64,000 bases of DNA. It comes from Lachnospiraceae bacterium C7. GTDB lineage: Bacteria > Bacillota > Clostridia > Lachnospirales > Lachnospiraceae. Positions 6,132-15,815 of this stretch are shown in pieces. The position numbers were made by a program, and so were the translations under genes. Every line of letters begins with the position of its first letter. Within the stretch, counting starts at the first letter, position 1. The notes under the pieces are model-generated. The model did no database searches, was not told the origin of the DNA, and saw only the letters and a program-made list of their open reading frames with translations. Location: positions 29,645 to 93,644 of the forward strand of contig FOPE01000006.1 of assembly GCA_900113385.1 (NCBI GenBank), given 5' to 3'.

Positions 6132-7586
6132 ATGATCTATAAAAAAATTAAAGGGAAAATCCAAGAACTTGGGTTTTCCTTATCAGTAAAAAATTATATT
6201 ACAGCAAATATATTAGCTGTAGCACTAGTCTTTTTATTACATTTAGTACTTAAATTGCAGTGGACATTTACTGTAATTATGGCGATAATAGCTGTTATAA
6301 TGTTGCCGTTTTACGTATTAGAATATTATAAAAGCAAATACGAAAAGAAACGTTTTGAAGATGTAGGACTTTATATTGATGGGGTTTTATATGAGTTTTT
6401 GCGTACAGGAAAAATTCAAGAAACCTTAAGTGCAGTTAATTCAAGTCTTCAGCCGGGCAAGATGAAAAATGTAGTTGATATGGCACTAAAACATTTTTTT
6501 GAAACTTTTGATGATAGCGATGTTGCAAAAGATGCATTAGATATTATTGCAAAAGAGTATGATTGCAAACAGATAAAAAATGTACATAAATTTATGTTGC
6601 ACGTAGAAAGTCACGGTGGAGAAATAGAAAAATCCATAAAGCTATTGCTAGCAGGAAAAAGTATGTGGGAGTTACGCATAAAAGAAATGCTAGCTGAAAG
6701 AAGCAGAATGTTTAAAGAAGTTGTTTTTTCAGCGGTGATTTCACTTTTGATCTGTGGAATGGTTTTATATATTCCAACAGTAAATGTAGATATTAGTGGA
6801 AACTTTGTAGTGCAAGGTCTTAGTGTATTTGTTTTTTTATTAGACAATTTAATAGCTAAAAAAGCTCAAAAATTTTTAAGTGTTGATTTACTTAAAGTGG
6901 ATGAAATAAAAGATGATGAGTATTATATTAAAAAAATGAAACAGTGGCACATACAAAAAGAAGAAAAAATGCCAAGAGCATCAATTATTACAGGAAGTAT
7001 TGGTGTTTTAGCTGTTGTATTAGCTGTTATAGTTAAAAATCAATGGTTTGTAGGTATAGCTATTCTTTTTGCTATCTTTGGTTTCAATCAACATCTTGTA
7101 GGAAAAAAATTAGCAGAAAAGGCATTAATGAGAGAAATAAAGAGAGCCTTTCCATCTTGGTTAATGGATTTAGTTTTATTGCTTCAAACGGAAAATGTTC
7201 AAGTTGCGTTAATGAAATCAAAAGAAAACGTGCCAGGAATTTTAAAAGAAGAATTAGATGAATTGATTTCAAAATTAATGATGGCACCAGAAGAGGCAAA
7301 ACCATATCATGAATTCTTAAAAGATTTTACAATTCCAGAAATTCAGTCCGTAATGAATATGCTATATAGCTTATCTACAGGAAGTGGCGGAGATGCCAAT
7401 CAGCAGATTGAAAAGCTAATAGATAAAAACCAAAAAATGCTTAACCAGGCAGAAAAAAATAGATTCAAAGATCTAAATAGTGGGCTATATCTGTTATTCT
7501 TAGCGCCAGTATTAACGGCAGGACTTAAGTTGGTAGTTGATATGGCGGTATTTATGCTTACATTTTTAACGGCAACGCACATATAA
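6132..7586 (+). CDS. TadB/TadC-like membrane platform protein (apparent fusion)
   Basis: A 484-residue membrane protein with hydrophobic segments near residues 27-60, 195-240, 283-320 and 455-482. Cytoplasmic stretches in between resemble the GspF/TadB/TadC platform domain, for example ALKHFFETFDDSDVAKDALDI and, in the second half, AEKNRFKDLNSGL. Classical Tad loci have two separate platform genes of about 300 residues; here one longer gene appears to supply both halves. The start ATG lies two bases after the ATPase stop. The role, anchoring the ATPase and pilus base in the membrane, is inferred from family and position. Confidence 0.7.
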   Translation: MIYKKIKGKIQELGFSLSVKNYITANILAVALVFLLHLVLKLQWTFTVIMAIIAVIMLPFYVLEYYKSKYEKKRFEDVGLYIDGVLYEFLRTGKIQETLSAVNSSLQPGKMKNVVDMALKHFFETFDDSDVAKDALDIIAKEYDCKQIKNVHKFMLHVESHGGEIEKSIKLLLAGKSMWELRIKEMLAERSRMFKEVVFSAVISLLICGMVLYIPTVNVDISGNFVVQGLSVFVFLLDNLIAKKAQKFLSVDLLKVDEIKDDEYYIKKMKQWHIQKEEKMPRASIITGSIGVLAVVLAVIVKNQWFVGIAILFAIFGFNQHLVGKKLAEKALMREIKRAFPSWLMDLVLLLQTENVQVALMKSKENVPGILKEELDELISKLMMAPEEAKPYHEFLKDFTIPEIQSVMNMLYSLSTGSGGDANQQIEKLIDKNQKMLNQAEKNRFKDLNSGLYLLFLAPVLTAGLKLVVDMAVFMLTFLTATHI

Positions 7587-7623
7587 ATGGAGATAATAAG
7601 TATAGAAAAAGAAAGGACTATAT

Positions 7624-7992
7624 ATGAGTCAAGTTGTAAAAGCGTTTTTAGGTATTTTTATGATAATGCTATTAGCAGTTACATCAGTTGGAATTTTGAC
7701 TACTTTTTTAACAATAACAAATGCTCAAGATGAGCATGCTAGGATTATAAATGAGATAGAAAATTCCAATTTTTATAGTGAAGTAGTAAAAGAGTGCTCA
7801 AAAAATGCTAGAGAAAATGGATACGATGCAGATATTGTGGTGTATTATGATAACGAAACTAAAGGAGCAGACTTACAACATTTAAATGATACTAAAGATG
7901 CAAAAGCTGCAAGAGTAAAATTAAGTGTTCCTGTAAAAATAGGATTTTTTGACTTGAATTACAATTATAAATTAGATGGCTATGCTAGATAG
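7624..7992 (+). CDS. Pseudopilin-like protein of the Tad-like locus
   Basis: A 122-residue protein with a hydrophobic N-terminal segment (residues 7-32) followed by a soluble, charged domain. This is the layout of minor pilins such as TadE/TadF, but no clear cleavage motif is visible. It begins with ATG behind AAAGGA. It stands between the platform protein and the small membrane peptides. I do not recognise a family; the minor-pilin role is inferred from layout and neighbours. Confidence 0.5.
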   Translation: MSQVVKAFLGIFMIMLLAVTSVGILTTFLTITNAQDEHARIINEIENSNFYSEVVKECSKNARENGYDADIVVYYDNETKGADLQHLNDTKDAKAARVKLSVPVKIGFFDLNYNYKLDGYAR

Positions 7993-8047
7993 AAAACATA
8001 AAATTTGAAAGAAGCAAAAAATGTAAAATTAGACATAAAAAGTATAG

Positions 8048-8099
8048 TTAAAGCTAAAGGTTAAAGCTAAAAACTAAAGCTAAAAGTTAAAATTAAAAG
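8048..8099. repeat. Four tandem 13-base repeats
   Basis: Units TTAAAGCTAAAGG, TTAAAGCTAAAAA, CTAAAGCTAAAAG and TTAAAATTAAAAG follow each other without gaps, just before the ribosome-binding site of the gene at 8109. They may act as a spacer; no hairpin is evident. Confidence 0.75.
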
Positions 8100-8108
8100 G
8101 AGACTAGC

Positions 8109-8213
8109 ATGAAAGAAGTTATAGAACAATATGGCGGAGCATTTATTTTGATGGTAGTTGGCAGTGGAATCATTGCATCGTTAGCTATGGTAGTGGAGGC
8201 AATGACTAATTAA
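8109..8213 (+). CDS. Small pilin-like membrane peptide 2 (34 residues)
   Basis: It begins MKEVIEQYGGAF and continues as a hydrophobic segment (ILMVVGSGIIASLAMVV) to the end MTN. AAAAGGAG lies just upstream of the ATG, which supports translation. The start repeats that of the 63-residue protein at 4840. It is little more than a charged head and a membrane helix, so it may be a minor pilin or a peptide that helps assembly. The function is not known. Confidence 0.6.
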   Translation: MKEVIEQYGGAFILMVVGSGIIASLAMVVEAMTN

Positions 8214-8256
8214 AACGAAACTATTTCAGATAAAACGTCAAGAAGGTGTGGTAAAT

Positions 8257-8403
8257 ATGAGAAGAATAATAGAAGAATATGGCCAGACTATTCTAGAAAT
8301 AGTAGGTGGCTTACTGATGTTTACAGTAGTGTCAGCAATAGTATTAACTAGGTCGGAAGGCTTTTTAAAGCTATTTGGCACATTACTAAAAGGTGGAATG
8401 TAA
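8257..8403 (+). CDS. Small pilin-like membrane peptide 3 (48 residues)
   Basis: It begins MRRIIEEYGQTILEIVGGLL, followed by a hydrophobic stretch and a tail ending KLFGTLLKGGM. Its stop codon at 8401-8403 is one base before the next ATG, and a GTG inside its end could be mistaken for the next start. The same head pattern, a charged M-x-x-I-x-E/D-x-Y start, occurs in its three relatives. The ribosome-binding site AAGGTGTGG is weak. Function unknown; a minor pilin role is inferred. Confidence 0.6.
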   Translation: MRRIIEEYGQTILEIVGGLLMFTVVSAIVLTRSEGFLKLFGTLLKGGM

Positions 8404-8404
8404 A

Positions 8405-8920
8405 ATGAAAGAAATAATTGATCAATACTCTGCCACATTGATAGCCGTTGTGGTGGCTCTAGCTCTCATAGCCATCTATATGGGAACTAGTGGCAATATT
8501 TCAGCCTTTTCAGGTGTAGGAAAAACATTGGATAATACCTTTTCATTAGTTAAAGAAAAAAAGAATAATAGGTCTTTTAATGGAAATATGACAAGAAAAA
8601 ATCCAAAAATTAAATTTAAAGTCAATAAAAACGTGTATGCTAAAGAAAATATTAATATTAATGATTTATTTTCGGCAGTAGATACAAACGGAAACAATTT
8701 AAAAATTGAAGTGTTGTGTATAAAAAATAGTCACAACCAAAATGTAGAAAATTCTAATTTAATACATCATGAAAAAATAATAAATTTTGAAGAATCAGGT
8801 GTGTATACATTTTATTTAAAAACAATAGATTCTCATAGAAAAGTAACTAAGTCTAAGATAAAAATTCCAGTAAAAAAAGAAAAAAATCCCATAAACATTT
8901 ATCAACGCAGATATGGATAA
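8405..8920 (+). CDS. Pilin-like membrane protein 4 with a beta-rich extracytoplasmic tail
   Basis: A 171-residue protein: head MKEIIDQYSA, membrane segment near residues 11-28, and a soluble tail that looks like a small beta-sandwich (ending ...GVYTFYLKTIDSHRKVTKSKIKIPV), similar in feel to bacterial Ig-like domains. The ATG at 8405, behind AAAGGTGG, is preferred to the GTG at 8393, which lies inside the preceding gene. It could be a pilus-tip or adhesion subunit. That role is inference from layout. Confidence 0.6.
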   Translation: MKEIIDQYSATLIAVVVALALIAIYMGTSGNISAFSGVGKTLDNTFSLVKEKKNNRSFNGNMTRKNPKIKFKVNKNVYAKENININDLFSAVDTNGNNLKIEVLCIKNSHNQNVENSNLIHHEKIINFEESGVYTFYLKTIDSHRKVTKSKIKIPVKKEKNPINIYQRRYG

Positions 8921-8940
8921 AAAAGAAAAGAGGTGCAAAA

Positions 8941-9618
8941 TTGAAAAGTATATTTATGGGGATTATAAGTTTATTTGTAATCCTTTATACAGGTGTGATT
9001 GCATTAAGCATATACAATGTAGATGTAAGGAAAAATCAGATAGATAATACAATATCTGAGGTGTTGTATCAGCACCTTGAAAATAATTACATTCCGGAAG
9101 TTCTAAGAAGTGGTAATTCTAGAAGAGAAATAGAAAATATAGGACCAAATGTATTAAAGAAAGAACTTAAGGAAAGAATAAAATTTCAGGATAGGATAGA
9201 TATAAATGTAAAAACCTATAATTTAGATAAAGGAATCATATCAATTGATATTATCGATCATTATAGATTTTTTAATGGAAAGACAAAAGATATTAAATCT
9301 ACTAAAACAATTATAGTAGATCGTGAAGATACAGAAATTAAGGATAAAGATACTTATGTAACACTAAAGTTTTACAAAAATGATTCACAAGAAAGTGCTA
9401 AGGACAATACTGGTAATTCTCAAAAAAATTTAGAAACTTTTCAAGAAGAATCCCCATACAAAATCGTGAAAGTAGAAAAAAATTCAAGCATAATTACACC
9501 TTTAATAAAAGGAGAAGACAATGTAAAGTGGGTAAACAAAAAAACAAAAGAATCCATTGGCGCAGGCAAAAAAATGGAAGCTCTAGAGGATGCCATTTTT
9601 GTGAAAGAAGGTCAATAA
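8941..9618 (+). CDS. Membrane-anchored pseudopilin-like protein
   Basis: A 225-residue protein with a hydrophobic segment at residues 5-27 and a large soluble part that is rich in charged residues. It starts with TTG at 8941 behind AGAGGTG; no ATG is better placed. The layout matches larger minor pilins. Its stop codon is one base before the start of the secreted repeat protein, which suggests co-translation. I do not recognise a domain. Confidence 0.5.
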   Translation: MKSIFMGIISLFVILYTGVIALSIYNVDVRKNQIDNTISEVLYQHLENNYIPEVLRSGNSRREIENIGPNVLKKELKERIKFQDRIDINVKTYNLDKGIISIDIIDHYRFFNGKTKDIKSTKTIIVDREDTEIKDKDTYVTLKFYKNDSQESAKDNTGNSQKNLETFQEESPYKIVKVEKNSSIITPLIKGEDNVKWVNKKTKESIGAGKKMEALEDAIFVKEGQ

Positions 9619-9619
9619 A

Positions 9620-11464
9620 ATGTACAGATTTAAGAAGTTTATAGGTAATATAAAAAGAGTAAGAAAAGTTGCATTTATTGTTGCATTGTTTTTAGTATGT
9701 ACAGCGTTTATAACTAAAAATGATGTTAAGAAAATAAATGCAGCTAGTTATGATGCAAAGACTTTTGTGCAAACTTTTGGTGGGCAAGTAAAGTTTATAC
9801 CAGATGATAATCAAGAAATAACGGATAAATATTTGGCAGATGGACAAATATTATACGGTACAGAAGGTACTGCAGCTGTTAGCACTGGAATTAGGTATTC
9901 TACAATAGGGTGGAAAGTAAATGTAGATTATACAGATGGAGCTGGAAGACAAAAGAGACAAGAAATATATTTTAAATTAGGCGGAACGCATATGCAAAGA
10001 ATTTCCGAAGTGTCTGATAATGGTACTGAATATAATTTATACTCTATTAGGCTTAGTACTCTAAGAAATAGAATGTCTAATGAAGCGGTAGAGGCAATGA
10101 ATGCAGGAAGAGTTTCCATTAACCTAGATGCATGTGTAACATTAAGAAAAAACGGAAGATTACTTTCAGCTATGGATGATAATGGATGTACTTTAGATCC
10201 AAAACATTTTTATACGAATCATGCTGGAATTGCCAATGCAGCACCTTGGAGAAAAGCAACAAAGGATAAATTAAGATCATATTTTAATAAAAATATTGTA
10301 GGACTACTAATTAGAGTAGAAGCTGTAGGAGACGAAGGAGTAGCATCTACATCTGGTTCAGGAGTGTATCTTTATGGAACAAGACTTAATGTTTCCCTTA
10401 AAACAAAGAAAGGTTACGACTTTAAGCATTGGAAGGTTACAACCGGAGAAATTGATACAAAGCAAAGAATAACTACTGAAAGTTTCCAAACAGATGCTAT
10501 TATTAATATTAAATATGTTGCAGTTACGGAAAAGAGAAAAACTAAAGTGGTTTTCCATAGAAATATTGCAGAAAATGACACAAAAGAGGAAAGTATGTAT
10601 ATTGCATATGGAGATGTTGATAAGGTGATTCCAAACTTTGGTTGGAGTAAAGAAGGGTATCATCAAAAAGGATGGAGTCTAGAAGATAGAAATGGACCAG
10701 TTAAATTTGATACAAGGGATACAATTTCCACAGAATGGGCGTTAAAAAAGTGGCCTAGAATCGATTTGTATGGGCAATGGGAGGAAAATTCATATAGAAT
10801 CGAATACAATGGTAATGGTGCAAGAAGTGGTCATATACCGGGGCTTACAGTAAAATATAATGATTTTTTTACAACAGCTAATAATAAATTTGTTACGCCT
10901 ATAGAAGAATCAAGTTATTTAGGCTGGAGTACTTCAAATGGTGATTTATTTCCTACCATGAAAGAAAAAGAAAATATTTCTGTAGCGGAATTAGTAAATA
11001 AGTTAGGAATTTCGCATTCAAATGGTGCCACAATTACTATTTACGCAATATGGAATTATTGGCCAGTAGTTGAAACGCAAGATTTATTTTATACTTTAGA
11101 AGATGCAAAAAATGGTAAAATAACAGAGCAAGAATTATCAAAAAATGTAAAGGCTACAGATCGAGAAGATGGTTTGATTTCCTATGGGGTTCATGAAAAG
11201 AATTCATTTACCCTAGTTAACTATTCTCCTGATGAATTCACTAGCTTAACTAGTGATGGAGAAGTTACAGAAAATGTTAAAGCCATCGACCAGCACGGAG
11301 CTGAAGTTGAAAAACAATTTAGAGTGCATATAGTTGATACAACTCCAGTTAATGGTAAAGATGTTTTTGGAAAAATAAGATTCATAGATAAAAAACATCG
11401 CAATACATTGCAGAAATATTCCGTATGGAAAACGGCAGAATTTTCTTCGCTTCTTGGGTTTTAA
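9620..11464 (+). CDS. Secreted repeat protein (Listeria-Bacteroides repeat-like), possible tip adhesin
   Basis: A 614-residue protein with a signal peptide: basic start, hydrophobic core at residues 18-33 and a likely cleavage near KINA-AS. The middle has segments with the repeat pattern YRIEYNGNG...YLGWS and VVFHRN...GYHQKGWS, typical of the InlB B-repeat/Listeria-Bacteroides family of surface proteins. There is no LPXTG anchor. The protein stops rather suddenly after KYSVWKTAEFSSLLGF, just where related proteins as I recall them continue, so a C-terminal truncation is possible. As the last gene of the pilus-like operon, before a strong terminator, it may be the surface adhesin carried by the fibre. 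Confidence 0.6.
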   Translation: MYRFKKFIGNIKRVRKVAFIVALFLVCTAFITKNDVKKINAASYDAKTFVQTFGGQVKFIPDDNQEITDKYLADGQILYGTEGTAAVSTGIRYSTIGWKVNVDYTDGAGRQKRQEIYFKLGGTHMQRISEVSDNGTEYNLYSIRLSTLRNRMSNEAVEAMNAGRVSINLDACVTLRKNGRLLSAMDDNGCTLDPKHFYTNHAGIANAAPWRKATKDKLRSYFNKNIVGLLIRVEAVGDEGVASTSGSGVYLYGTRLNVSLKTKKGYDFKHWKVTTGEIDTKQRITTESFQTDAIINIKYVAVTEKRKTKVVFHRNIAENDTKEESMYIAYGDVDKVIPNFGWSKEGYHQKGWSLEDRNGPVKFDTRDTISTEWALKKWPRIDLYGQWEENSYRIEYNGNGARSGHIPGLTVKYNDFFTTANNKFVTPIEESSYLGWSTSNGDLFPTMKEKENISVAELVNKLGISHSNGATITIYAIWNYWPVVETQDLFYTLEDAKNGKITEQELSKNVKATDREDGLISYGVHEKNSFTLVNYSPDEFTSLTSDGEVTENVKAIDQHGAEVEKQFRVHIVDTTPVNGKDVFGKIRFIDKKHRNTLQKYSVWKTAEFSSLLGF

Positions 11465-11501
11465 CATAAACTTTAACAAATATAAATATGTATAAACAGA
11501 T

Positions 11502-11540
11502 AATAAACCACCGACAACAGTAGTTGCGGTGGTTTATTTA
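11502..11540. terminator. Bidirectional terminator between the pilus-like locus and the CorC-type gene
   Basis: AATAAACCACCG (11502-11513) pairs with CGGTGGTTTATT (11527-11538), extended inward by CAAC/GTTG. It serves the plus-strand operon and possibly the minus-strand gene that ends at 11629. Confidence 0.75.
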
Positions 11541-11546
11541 TTCAGC

Positions 11547-11624
11547 AAGTTTATTTTGTAAGCTTAATTTGCAAGTCCAATTTGTAAGTCCAGTTTGTAA
11601 GTCCAATTTACAAGTCCAACTTAA
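11547..11624. repeat. Six tandem 13-base repeats
   Basis: Variants of AAGTCCAATTTGT occur six times in a row with no gap, ending five bases from the stop codon of the CorC-type gene. The unit length equals that of the unrelated repeat at 8048-8099. Confidence 0.8.
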
Positions 11625-11628
11625 AAGT

Positions 11629-12903
11629 TTAATCTTCTTCAGATTCTGTTTTATGAGGAAGTTTTATATAAACTCGCTCTATTCGGTTTTTATCTACCTG
11701 ATTAATTTTTAATAAAACATCATCGTCGTTAATAACTATTTCATTTTTTTCTGGAAGGTGGTCTAAAAGTCCAAGACAATATCCACCAATTGTTTCGTAA
11801 TCGTCAGATTCTAAGTTGATATTTAATTTATCAGCTACGTCATCTAGATTAGTTGAGCCAAGCACAAGATATTCACGTTCATTAAGTTGTGTAATTTCGT
11901 CTTCTTCGTCAAAATCATATTCATCACGAATTTCTCCAACGATTTCTTCAAGCAAATCTTCAAGAGTAATTAGACCAGCAGTAGCACCATATTCATCAAC
12001 TACAATAGCCATTGAAATGGAATTCTTTCGCATTTCTAAGAAAAGATCAGCTGTGTTTTTTGATTCAAAAGTAAAATATGTTTTTCTTAAGATATTTTTC
12101 AAACAAAAATGTGAGTCGTCTTTTTGTAATAGTAAATCTTTAACATTTACGATACCAACTACATTATCTGTAGTATCTTGATATACAGGAAGACGAGTGA
12201 ATTTATACTCTTCAAATATTTTAATGATGTCATCATAAGTTGCAGTAATTGGCGCAAAAACCATATCGATTCGTGGAATCATAATCTCTTTTGCTGTAGC
12301 ATCACCAAAGTCAAATAAGTTATGAATAATATCTCTTTCCTCGTGTTCAATTACACCTGTTTCTTGTCCTACATCAACTATAGTACGAATTTCTTCCTCA
12401 GTCATAGCCTTGTTAGCTTTGTTAGGATCGACTCTTAGAATGTAAAGAACGATTCCTGAAAGTTTATTTAAAAGAAAAATAACAGGAGTAAGGATAGTCA
12501 TCAAAGCTCCTATTATTCTAGCGTATGAAAGAGAATGACGTTCTGCTTCAATAGTTGCAATAGTCTTTGGTGTTATTTCACCAAAAATCAATATCAAAAA
12601 TGTAAGAATTCCAGTTATAATTCCTGCTCCATAACTACCAAAATGTTTAATAGCAAGGGATGTAGAAATTGAAGAAGCTGAAAGATTTACAATATTATTA
12701 CCAATTAAAATCGCGGAAAGCATTTTTGAGCTATTTGATGTAATTGCTAATACTTTTTTGGCACGCTTATTACCTGATTCGGCTAATGTTCTCATACGAA
12801 TTTTATTGACAGTTGTAAGAGCTGTCTCTGCAGATGAGAAAAAAGCAGAAAGAAATAATAATATAATTAATATAATCAGATTTCCAATGTCACTAGAGTC
12901 CAA
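11629..12903 (-). CDS. CNNM/CorC-type membrane protein with CBS domains
   Basis: A 424-residue protein. Residues 1-190 are the CNNM (DUF21) membrane domain with the start FLSAFFSSAETALTTVNKIRMR. Next come a CBS-domain pair (about 205-330, with IMIPRIDMV and AIVVDEYGATAGLITLEDLLEEIVGEI) and a C-terminal transporter-associated (CorC_HlyC) domain. The family moves or senses divalent cations, often magnesium or cobalt, at the cell membrane. The start is TTG at 12903 with CGAGGTG upstream. It is a single-gene unit between two hairpins. The ion is not determined by the sequence. Confidence 0.85.
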   Translation of the reverse strand: MDSSDIGNLIILIILLFLSAFFSSAETALTTVNKIRMRTLAESGNKRAKKVLAITSNSSKMLSAILIGNNIVNLSASSISTSLAIKHFGSYGAGIITGILTFLILIFGEITPKTIATIEAERHSLSYARIIGALMTILTPVIFLLNKLSGIVLYILRVDPNKANKAMTEEEIRTIVDVGQETGVIEHEERDIIHNLFDFGDATAKEIMIPRIDMVFAPITATYDDIIKIFEEYKFTRLPVYQDTTDNVVGIVNVKDLLLQKDDSHFCLKNILRKTYFTFESKNTADLFLEMRKNSISMAIVVDEYGATAGLITLEDLLEEIVGEIRDEYDFDEEDEITQLNEREYLVLGSTNLDDVADKLNINLESDDYETIGGYCLGLLDHLPEKNEIVINDDDVLLKINQVDKNRIERVYIKLPHKTESEED

Positions 12904-12973
12904 AAGTGTTCACCTCGTTAATAAATTTTATAAAATCAATTATACACGACTTAAATTAAGATGTCTATTTAAA

Positions 12974-13052
12974 AAAGCCCTTTTTACGTAGCGAGCTTTC
13001 TTATATAAGTGTAGAAAATATATAAGAATAACAGGATAGTAAAAAGGGCTTT
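12974..13052. terminator. Terminator region after guaB
   Basis: AAAGCCCTTTTTAC (12974-12987) pairs with GTAAAAAGGGCTTT (13039-13052), with a second smaller hairpin inside. On the minus strand it ends the guaB transcript. Confidence 0.7.
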
Positions 13053-13066
13053 CCTTATAAATATAA

Positions 13067-14542
<1,476 letters not shown>

Positions 14543-14596
14543 TTATTACAAATACTTATAAATTTAATATGAAAAAATAATAAATCTTTACCTTAT

Positions 14597-14728
14597 AAAA
14601 AAGATAAAAAATAGACATTCTCAGAAATTCAAACCAGAAATTTTGTTAAAAAGTATGAGAAATAGTTTGAAAATGTAAGAAATTACCAGTTTCGTCCCTG
14701 ATAATTTTCTGAGAAAAAGGTTCTAATT
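14597..14728 (-). promoter_or_regulatory. Structured leader of guaB, candidate RNA switch
   Basis: On the minus strand the transcript begins near 14728. Two structures compete. One is a 10-pair hairpin, AAATTATCAG with CTGGTAATTT around the loop GGACGAAA (14681-14708). The other is a long-range stem, TTCTCAGAAAATT (14703-14715) with AATTTCTGAGAA (14618-14629), which is followed by T-rich sequence. They share the same bases, as in terminator/antiterminator switches. It does not match the purine riboswitch consensus. Confidence 0.5.
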
Positions 14729-14734
14729 GCAAAA

Positions 14735-14763
14735 AATATAGCAAAATTCTTCTCCAATGTCAA
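14735..14763 (-). promoter_or_regulatory. guaB promoter
   Basis: On the minus strand TTGACA (14758-14763) and TATATT (14735-14740) have a 17-base spacer. The predicted start is near 14728, giving a leader of about 205 bases before the guaB ATG. Confidence 0.75.
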
Positions 14764-14827
14764 GAATATTTTTTGAAAATAATTATCTATATTTTTAATT
14801 AATAGAAAGTATCAAAAAAAGTTAGCC

Positions 14828-14856
14828 TTGTAAAATTCTTTTAAATACTGTATAAT
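14828..14856 (+). promoter_or_regulatory. Promoter of hisA-glnA-ANTAR
   Basis: TTGTAA (14828-14833), a 17-base spacer and TATAAT (14851-14856). The predicted start near 14863 places the dual-hexaloop element about 20 bases into the leader. Confidence 0.75.
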
Positions 14857-14885
14857 TTATACGGTAATTTTTACAAGTGAATCTT

Positions 14886-14962
14886 AGTGCAACGGACAAC
14901 GGAGTCTAGCACTTTTATGACAAAGAAGTCGTTTATAATACGGGTGTTCTTTGTCTTTTTTT
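14886..14962 (+). promoter_or_regulatory. ANTAR-responsive dual-hexaloop antiterminator and overlapping terminator
   Basis: Hairpin 1 (14886-14913) has outer stem AGTGC/GCACT and inner stem GAC/GTC around the six-base loop AACGGA (14898-14903). Hairpin 2 has stem GAC/GTC around the loop AAAGAA (14922-14927). Both loops have A at position 1 and G at position 4, the known signature of ANTAR protein targets. Hairpin 2 overlaps the first arm of an intrinsic terminator, GACAAAGAA (14919-14927) with TTCTTTGTC (14947-14955) and seven T. An ANTAR protein is encoded in the same unit at 17167, so protein-dependent antitermination is the likely mechanism. Confidence 0.8.
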
Positions 14963-15024
14963 ATATAAAAATTTACTAATCATATTCAAAGTAAAAGAGT
15001 TCTAATATAAAAGGGAGAATTATA

Positions 15025-15804
15025 ATGGAGTTTAGACCATGTATAGACATTCATAATGGCAAAGTCAAGCAGATTGTAGGCAACAGTCTAAGAGATCAAG
15101 GAGATTTTGCTAAGGAAAATTTTGTATCAAAGCAAGATGCAGCTTTTTACGGCAAATTATATAAAAGTTGTGGGATACAAGGTGGACACATTATTTTGTT
15201 AAACTCTAAAGAAAGTGATTATTATGAAGCGTCAGAGAAAGAAGCCTTAAAGGCCTTGCAGGCTTATCCAAAAGGATTACAAATAGGAGGGGGAATAACA
15301 GATGAAAATTGTACTTTTTTTATTGAAAAAGGTGCAAGTAAGGTTATTGTAACTTCATATGTGTTTAAAGACGGACATATTAATTACGAAAATTTAGAGA
15401 AAATAACAAATAAAGTTGGAAAAGAAAATCTTGTACTAGACTTAAGTGCAAGATTGAAAAATGGAAACTATTATATCGTTACAGACCGCTGGCAAAAGTA
15501 TACCAATGAGATGATTTCTTCAAAATTGTTAGATAATCTTAGCCAATATTGTAGTGAATTTTTGGTTCATGCAGTAGATGTAGAAGGCAAAGCTAATGGC
15601 ATAGAAGAAAATTTGGTAAGCATCTTAGGACAATGGGGGAAAATCCCAATAACATACGCCGGTGGAGTTAAAAATTTTGATGATTTAAAAAGAATTTTTG
15701 AATTAGGTAATAACAAAATTAATGTAACAATAGGAAGTGCTCTAGATTTATTTGGAGGAAACATGGAATTTTCCAAAGTTGTAGAGTTTTGTAGTTCATA
15801 TTAA
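15025..15804 (+). CDS. hisA: ProFAR isomerase, eukaryotic type (HisA)
   Basis: A 259-residue TIM-barrel enzyme of histidine synthesis that converts ProFAR to PRFAR. The start [19 protein letters not shown] and the blocks [13 protein letters not shown] and [13 protein letters not shown] are those of the eukaryotic-type (fungal HIS6-like) HisA rather than the usual bacterial form. No other his gene is in the window. It is the first gene of a unit with glnA 11 bases downstream, and it shares the ANTAR leader. The next step of the pathway uses glutamine, which may explain the pairing with glutamine synthetase. The ATG has GGGAG upstream. Confidence 0.85.
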   Translation: MEFRPCIDIHNGKVKQIVGNSLRDQGDFAKENFVSKQDAAFYGKLYKSCGIQGGHIILLNSKESDYYEASEKEALKALQAYPKGLQIGGGITDENCTFFIEKGASKVIVTSYVFKDGHINYENLEKITNKVGKENLVLDLSARLKNGNYYIVTDRWQKYTNEMISSKLLDNLSQYCSEFLVHAVDVEGKANGIEENLVSILGQWGKIPITYAGGVKNFDDLKRIFELGNNKINVTIGSALDLFGGNMEFSKVVEFCSSY

Positions 15805-15815
15805 GGAGAATAGCG

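Noticed and set aside
8393..8404. GTG at 8393 as start of the fourth pilin-like protein
   Set aside because: It lies inside the preceding 48-residue gene and loses the shared MKEIIDQY head as the true N-terminus. ATG 8405 has AAAGGTGG upstream.
14886..14962. T-box or other riboswitch before hisA
   Set aside because: No T-box antiterminator core and no known aptamer core are present. The paired six-base loops with A1 and G4 and the ANTAR gene in the operon explain the leader better.
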